64,000 nt of DNA. Source: Anaerolineales bacterium (lineage in GTDB: Bacteria; Chloroflexota; Anaerolineae; 4572-78; J111). The position numbers and the translations under genes are program-made. The stretch lies in the NCBI GenBank assembly GCA_020634935.1, contig JACKAT010000011.1:59370-123369 (forward strand), read 5' to 3'. Positions 59,773 to 64,000 of the stretch are shown here, in pieces; positions within the stretch are counted from its first letter, which is position 1; every line of letters begins with the position of its first letter. Below the pieces are notes generated by a model. It was not told where the DNA came from and searched no databases. It worked only from the letters and a program-made list of their open reading frames with translations.

Positions 59773-61338
59773 TTAACGCATTCGCCATAACCCGGCGCCG
59801 ACCAGCACCACGGCGGCGACAGCGGCGGATAATAAAATCAAGATCGAGTTGCTGGCTTCCAAGAGGCTCTTGGGTGCCGGTTCAACAACTGACGCTTCCG
59901 CTGAGTTTACGACGGGCGACTCGGGCATAACGGGTGCGGCCGAAACCTGGGCTTGATCAGGGGGATGGTTCGGTACCGCTGGCGGCTGAGCGCTAATGGC
60001 CTGAGGTGAGTCGGCGGGTTGTTGGGGTGAAGTCGGCGGTTCGATGACCGGCTGATCGGCCCGATTTAATTGAGCCGGCGCTGCCTCCGGCTGGAGCTGC
60101 GATTCGTCACCTGTGACCGGCAGTTCTGAGTCAAGCCGTCCGGCTGCAGCGGGCTGAACGTTGGCCGTTCCCCCGGAGAGGTCCACGAAATTGGCGCGAC
60201 GTTTCTCGGCGGCCTGGATCATCTGCGGCGTGGCCGGCTGTAACGCTATACAGTCGATCGAGGCAATGCCAGTTCGCCAGTTGGCCCACTTGCGCCATAA
60301 CGTTACAAAGACCGTCATTTTATTGGATTGCGCTGTGACAAACGTTTGGTAGCTTTGGATATCGGCTAAATCTTCATCGTCTTCACTGACTTTAAATTCT
60401 AGCTTTTCTTCAGGCCACTCAATAATCGTCCACTTCTCGTGTGGAATGGCTTTCCAATCGGTGTTGCCGGTTTGGTCAAAATAAAGCTCAATCGTGTGGT
60501 TTTGGGCTTCTTCCGGCGCTTTAGGATCGTTCGGTTGAAGGGTAGTTGCCCCCGATTGAATTTGCAGCGTCCCGCTCATCGAAAATCGATAGGTTTGACC
60601 CGGCGTCAACCCATCGACCACCTGATAAACGCCGATACGGGCATCTTGCTCATCGGATGATTGGATGTGAAGCCCTAACGCGCTGGTGGTACTTTCATTC
60701 GACACGCCAGGGATCGGTCCAAAGACCGGATCATTTTCAACCGGAGCAGGGGGAGCGTCTGAGGCATAGGGGCACTCTAACCCCAGAGTTTGGTTGTTGA
60801 AAATGGTATATTTCCCGTAAGCCTGGTTTTTGTACCAATACCACCCTTTGGGTACGTTACCCACATCCGGCGGCTCAAAGCCCAATTCCGGTACAGCGTA
60901 GAAACCTGACTCAAAGTTGCCGTTGACGATCAGGTTAGATGGGGCTGGCGGCGGGGGAGCTTCGGTTAACACTTCGATAGTCGGTTGAGCCCCAGGGATT
61001 GCCACCGGCGGGATCGGTATCTCGGGAATGGGCGGCGGCCCATCGATGCCGAACCACTCAGCTACCCCACCGCTGAAAATACAGGCAAGCACTTCGCTTT
61101 CGGAATGGGTACAGGTTCCATCCAGACAGCGCCCTGTTTCCGTCCCGTCACATTCCCGGCTCTGCTGCGGCGGTCGTGCGGCGACAATTTCATCAAACGT
61201 TTCCCTATCGGTGGCAGCCTGAGCTTGAGCCGGTTGCCCGGCATGAGTTATGGCCATTAGACTGCCCAATAACAGCAGCGTTGAGACGATCAAAACAAGT
61301 CCAGATCGACGGATGCTTTGCACTTGTTTTAGTTGCAT
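59773..61338 (-). CDS. Secreted protein with C-terminal membrane anchor, unknown function
   Basis: A 521-residue protein. A signal peptide covers 1-41 (LVLIVSTLLLLGSLM). A cysteine-rich part (~57-90) has CDGTETGRCLDGTC. A domain at ~135-380 starts with NLIVNGNFESGF, resembling carbohydrate-binding lectin folds. A P/A/Q-rich stalk leads to one transmembrane helix (ILILLSAAVAAVVLVGAGLW) and RMR, a typical surface anchor. The function is unknown. GGGAG precedes the ATG. Confidence 0.75.
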   Translation of the reverse strand: MQLKQVQSIRRSGLVLIVSTLLLLGSLMAITHAGQPAQAQAATDRETFDEIVAARPPQQSRECDGTETGRCLDGTCTHSESEVLACIFSGGVAEWFGIDGPPPIPEIPIPPVAIPGAQPTIEVLTEAPPPPAPSNLIVNGNFESGFYAVPELGFEPPDVGNVPKGWYWYKNQAYGKYTIFNNQTLGLECPYASDAPPAPVENDPVFGPIPGVSNESTTSALGLHIQSSDEQDARIGVYQVVDGLTPGQTYRFSMSGTLQIQSGATTLQPNDPKAPEEAQNHTIELYFDQTGNTDWKAIPHEKWTIIEWPEEKLEFKVSEDDEDLADIQSYQTFVTAQSNKMTVFVTLWRKWANWRTGIASIDCIALQPATPQMIQAAEKRRANFVDLSGGTANVQPAAAGRLDSELPVTGDESQLQPEAAPAQLNRADQPVIEPPTSPQQPADSPQAISAQPPAVPNHPPDQAQVSAAPVMPESPVVNSAEASVVEPAPKSLLEASNSILILLSAAVAAVVLVGAGLWRMR

Positions 61339-61515
61339 AAGTCTCCCTCACTAGGCTATAATCCTTCCTTCTAGACATAATCATTATACCATTGTTTCAT
61401 GAAAAGAAAAAGAGGGCAGTTTCATCTGGTTTAGGTGGTCAAATTCAACTTGACTCTGGCAACTCTAGATGATATCCTTCTTTGGGTGATTTTTTGTGGC
61501 TGTAGAGGAGGGCAA

Positions 61516-63237
61516 ATGCGCGACGACGATCAAACGATTCTTTCCACACGCGGTTTGTCAGGTGAAACGGAAACACCACCTGATCCGGACAAACCGAAAC
61601 GAAACCCTTGGGTCATGGCCGGAGGGGTCGGGTGTCTCTTGCTGTTGTGTATGGCTTTGCTGATCGGCGGGGGATTTTATTATCTGGGTGAAAGCTTCGA
61701 CACGCTGACCGCCAATTTATTGGGGGATGAGGTGGCCACGCCGGTCGAAGAAACTCTGCCGGTTACCGAGGTGCCGACAGTGACCACGGTTCCTACGTTA
61801 GAGCCAACCCCAGTGATCGAACCGACCATAGAGCCAACCGAAGAAGCTACAGCCGAACCTACCACCGAACTATCCCCAACTCCCCGGCCTGATCCTGAAC
61901 TGAGCGAAATTATCTTTGCCCTCGATGCAACCGAGGAGTATGAACCGATCGATCCGGCCACAGAATTTGAGGGTGAGGTGACCGAAGTTCATGCTATTTT
62001 TGAATACACCGGGCTATCTTCTGACTACAGTTGGGAGCGGGTTTGGTTTCTGAATGACCAAGAAATATTGCGTAGTAAAGAACCCTGGACCGGAGCCGAC
62101 TCTGGCGTTTTTGACTATTTTATCAATGCCGGCGGCGAACCCCTGTCTCCGGGTGAGTGGAAGCTGGAACTCTATGTCGAAGATAAACTGCTGACCACGG
62201 GCAGTTTTGTCATTCGTGAAGACGAAACAGCGTTAGCGGCGGCCGGCACAGCCGAGGCCGAAGCAACCACCGAAGCGGAGGAGTTGGTCGAAGCGACCGG
62301 CGAAGCCTCTGAGCACGATGCCGATTTACCCGTAGTAGCCACAGCTACTCTGGCTCCAACTGCCACGCCGGTTCCCCAAACTCATACTTATCAATTGGCT
62401 TATACCAAATGGAACGGCGTGCAACACGATCTGTATGTGGGCGATACCGACGGCAGCACCGAACAATTTATCATTGGCCGGGCCGCCGGCCCTTCGTGGA
62501 CCCCCGATGGCCAGCGCATCTTCTTTTTTGGTGAGACCGGGGTAGATCGCCAGACCGTAGAAGGGGTTGAATACGTCTTCGACGGCATCAGCAACGGCAT
62601 TGTCGCGGTTACTGTTTCGCCTCTGCCTAAAAATATCGGCGAGGTCCAGTTATTCCAGGGGCTTGATTGGAAAGATGCCGGCGCCCGGTGGGCCAACGTC
62701 TCGCCCAACGGCCAGATGGTGGCGTTCGACTCCAAGCGGAGCGGCAACTATCGCATCTATTTTTTGGGAACTCAAGCCAACGAGCAATTTCGCTATGAGA
62801 TCATCGGCGAGCAGGCTGACTGGTCGCCGGATAGTCAAAAAATCGTCTATCGATCCGGCCGGGACGGGACAACCGGCATCTGGATTTCAAATCGGGACGA
62901 CTCCGGCCATACCTTGATTACCAACGGCGGCGGCGACTCATTTCCGGCCTGGTCGCCCGATGGCAAGACCATTGCTTTTAGCCGCGATGAAGGCGGCAAC
63001 ACCGATATTTATACCGTCAATACCGACGGCAGCAACCTCCAACGCCTAACCGATGCCCCTGGCCCCGATACCCTGCCGACCTTTACCCCCGATGGGCAGC
63101 TCATTTTCCGCAGCGCGCGCACGGGGGGTTGGAGTATTTGGAAAATGAACGATGATGGCTCCAACCAAACCGAAATTATTCCTAACGCCAACGTTGGAGT
63201 CGATTGGACTTTTAGCCGGATGAGTGTTTTACCGTAA
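61516..63237 (+). CDS. Membrane-anchored PD40 propeller protein
   Basis: A 573-residue protein starting at ATG 61516 behind GAGGAGG; a longer in-frame start has no ribosome site. A transmembrane helix lies at ~32-55. A T/E/P-rich stalk (~70-130) is followed by an immunoglobulin-like region (~135-240), then a second stalk. The C-terminal ~300 residues form PD40/TolB repeats (SPNGQMVAFDSKRSGNYRIYF is typical). No catalytic domain is seen. It is followed four bases later by the MtaB-type gene. A surface scaffold or binding role is likely. Confidence 0.82.
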   Translation: MRDDDQTILSTRGLSGETETPPDPDKPKRNPWVMAGGVGCLLLLCMALLIGGGFYYLGESFDTLTANLLGDEVATPVEETLPVTEVPTVTTVPTLEPTPVIEPTIEPTEEATAEPTTELSPTPRPDPELSEIIFALDATEEYEPIDPATEFEGEVTEVHAIFEYTGLSSDYSWERVWFLNDQEILRSKEPWTGADSGVFDYFINAGGEPLSPGEWKLELYVEDKLLTTGSFVIREDETALAAAGTAEAEATTEAEELVEATGEASEHDADLPVVATATLAPTATPVPQTHTYQLAYTKWNGVQHDLYVGDTDGSTEQFIIGRAAGPSWTPDGQRIFFFGETGVDRQTVEGVEYVFDGISNGIVAVTVSPLPKNIGEVQLFQGLDWKDAGARWANVSPNGQMVAFDSKRSGNYRIYFLGTQANEQFRYEIIGEQADWSPDSQKIVYRSGRDGTTGIWISNRDDSGHTLITNGGGDSFPAWSPDGKTIAFSRDEGGNTDIYTVNTDGSNLQRLTDAPGPDTLPTFTPDGQLIFRSARTGGWSIWKMNDDGSNQTEIIPNANVGVDWTFSRMSVLP

Positions 63238-63241
63238 CCCT

Positions 63242-64000
63242 ATGAGAATACGCCTTGACTCAATTGGATGTCGTTTAAATATCAGCGAAGTTGAAGAAAT
63301 GGCCCGCGTTTTAGCCGGGGCCGGCCATCGCTTGGTGGGGCCGGGCGACCGGGCCGACCTGTACGTCTTCAACACCTGCGCCGTGACTCACGTAGCCGAG
63401 CGCAAATCGCGGCAGATTATCCGGCAAATGCGCCGGGCCAACCCTCAGGCTGGGGTAGTGGTAACTGGCTGTTATGCTCAACTTTCGCCCGAAAAAATGC
63501 GCGAGTTGGGGGTTGATCTGATCGTCCCCAATGAAGATAAAGAAAAACTGCCCGAACTGGTCACCGCCGCTGGTCTGCTTCACGACGGCGATCCCATTCC
63601 TGCTGCCGATGCGCCTTTGGTGCTCGAGCCGGACAGCCTGACTCACAGCCCCAACCACACCCGCGCTTTTGTCAAAGTCCAGGACGGCTGCGATAATCGC
63701 TGTACGTTTTGTATTGTCACGGTCGCTCGGGGCGTGGCGCGAAGCCGGACTTTAGCCGATGTCCTCGACGAAATCAACCGGCTGGTCGCCTTAGGCTACC
63801 AGGAAGCGGTTTTGAGCGGGGTTCACCTGGGCTCCTACGGCCATGATTGGGGCGATGGAGCCGGTTTGCGCCACTTGGTGCAAGCCATCCTGGCTGAAAC
63901 CGACCTACCCCGTTTGCGTCTCTCTTCGCTGGAGCCGTGGGATTTGGACGCTGAATTTTTTCAATTGTGGCAAAATGAGCGGCTGCTGCCGCACCTGCAT
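63242..64000 (+). CDS. mtaB: MtaB-type tRNA methylthiotransferase (3' end outside window)
   Basis: The first 253 residues of a radical-SAM methylthiotransferase. The UPF0004 domain has cysteines in IGCR, NTCAV and GCYAQ. The radical-SAM site is CDNRCTFCIV near 151. ARSRTLADVLDEINRLVALGYQEAVLSG follows. MtaB adds a methylthio group to t6A37 in tRNAs. It starts four bases after the propeller gene, probably in an operon. The MiaB and RimO relatives differ in their N-terminal spacing. Confidence 0.88.
   Translation, partial: MRIRLDSIGCRLNISEVEEMARVLAGAGHRLVGPGDRADLYVFNTCAVTHVAERKSRQIIRQMRRANPQAGVVVTGCYAQLSPEKMRELGVDLIVPNEDKEKLPELVTAAGLLHDGDPIPAADAPLVLEPDSLTHSPNHTRAFVKVQDGCDNRCTFCIVTVARGVARSRTLADVLDEINRLVALGYQEAVLSGVHLGSYGHDWGDGAGLRHLVQAILAETDLPRLRLSSLEPWDLDAEFFQLWQNERLLPHLH

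Noticed and set aside
1..64000. tRNA, rRNA, riboswitch, prophage or restriction/toxin-antitoxin systems
   Set aside because: I looked in the intergenic gaps and found no cloverleaf with tRNA consensus loops, rRNA segments, known riboswitch cores or recognisable genes of these kinds; a covariance-model search would be needed to exclude diverged RNAs.

Overview
The window looks like a chromosomal segment of a Chloroflexota bacterium, probably Anaerolineae-like. This is an inference from gene content: a mevalonate-pathway decarboxylase, a DUF2723 membrane protein, Thr/Pro-rich linkers, PD40 propeller proteins, a KaiB-type protein beside a PAS kinase, class III PHA synthase, GH57 enzymes, and intergenic DNA crowded with palindromic repeats. 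I saw no rRNA, tRNA, CRISPR or prophage.

Layout. 0-3.3 kb: heterotetrameric sarcosine oxidase-type operon in the order A(partial)-G-B-D, with a repeat element between B and D. 3.3-12.7 kb: a signalling island with a winged-helix protein, a PP2C phosphatase, three NarL-type response regulators, an orphan pseudo-receiver, and a minus-strand operon KaiB-like / PAS histidine kinase / STAS antagonist / RsbW-like kinase. 12.7-13.7 kb: noncoding, with an eight-unit 41-bp array of palindromes. 13.7-24 kb: CinA-type protein, eIF2B-like protein, a propeller-glycosidase fusion, ProB, an OleA-type thiolase, an SPFH protein and two NUDIX proteins. 24-32.2 kb (minus strand): DUF2723 protein, HEAT protein with a poly-Asp tail, zinc-ribbon membrane protein, site-2 protease, mevalonate (di)phosphate decarboxylase, and a [NiFe]-hydrogenase large-subunit homologue that has lost all four metal-binding cysteines. 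32.6-38.7 kb: phosphoribosyltransferase, a repeat-bearing lipoprotein, and GH57-GlgA-GH57 for alpha-glucan metabolism. 38.8-46.7 kb: hydrolases, two AMP-forming acyl ligases and the PHA synthase pair PhaE/PhaC. 47-52.3 kb: unknown protein, a 42-bp tandem array and two DUF1566 surface proteins. 52.3-64 kb: receiver-kinase, nuclease-LTD lipoprotein, a 1397-residue propeller hybrid kinase, two cell-surface/propeller proteins and an MtaB-type tRNA methylthiotransferase running off the end.

How it works together. The 3.8-12.7 kb block has every part of a partner-switching plus two-component pathway: kinase, receivers, antagonist, anti-sigma-like kinase, PP2C and a KaiB-fold protein, with no KaiC in view. 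The 34-38.6 kb block is glycogen/maltodextrin metabolism. The 42-46.7 kb block is carbon storage as polyhydroxyalkanoate.

The intergenic DNA is unusual. At least three families of short inverted-repeat elements recur, and in several copies the two stem arms have changed together, which suggests that the folded form is maintained. The strongest single oddities are the cysteine-less hydrogenase homologue, the 41-bp palindrome array and the KaiC-less KaiB operon.
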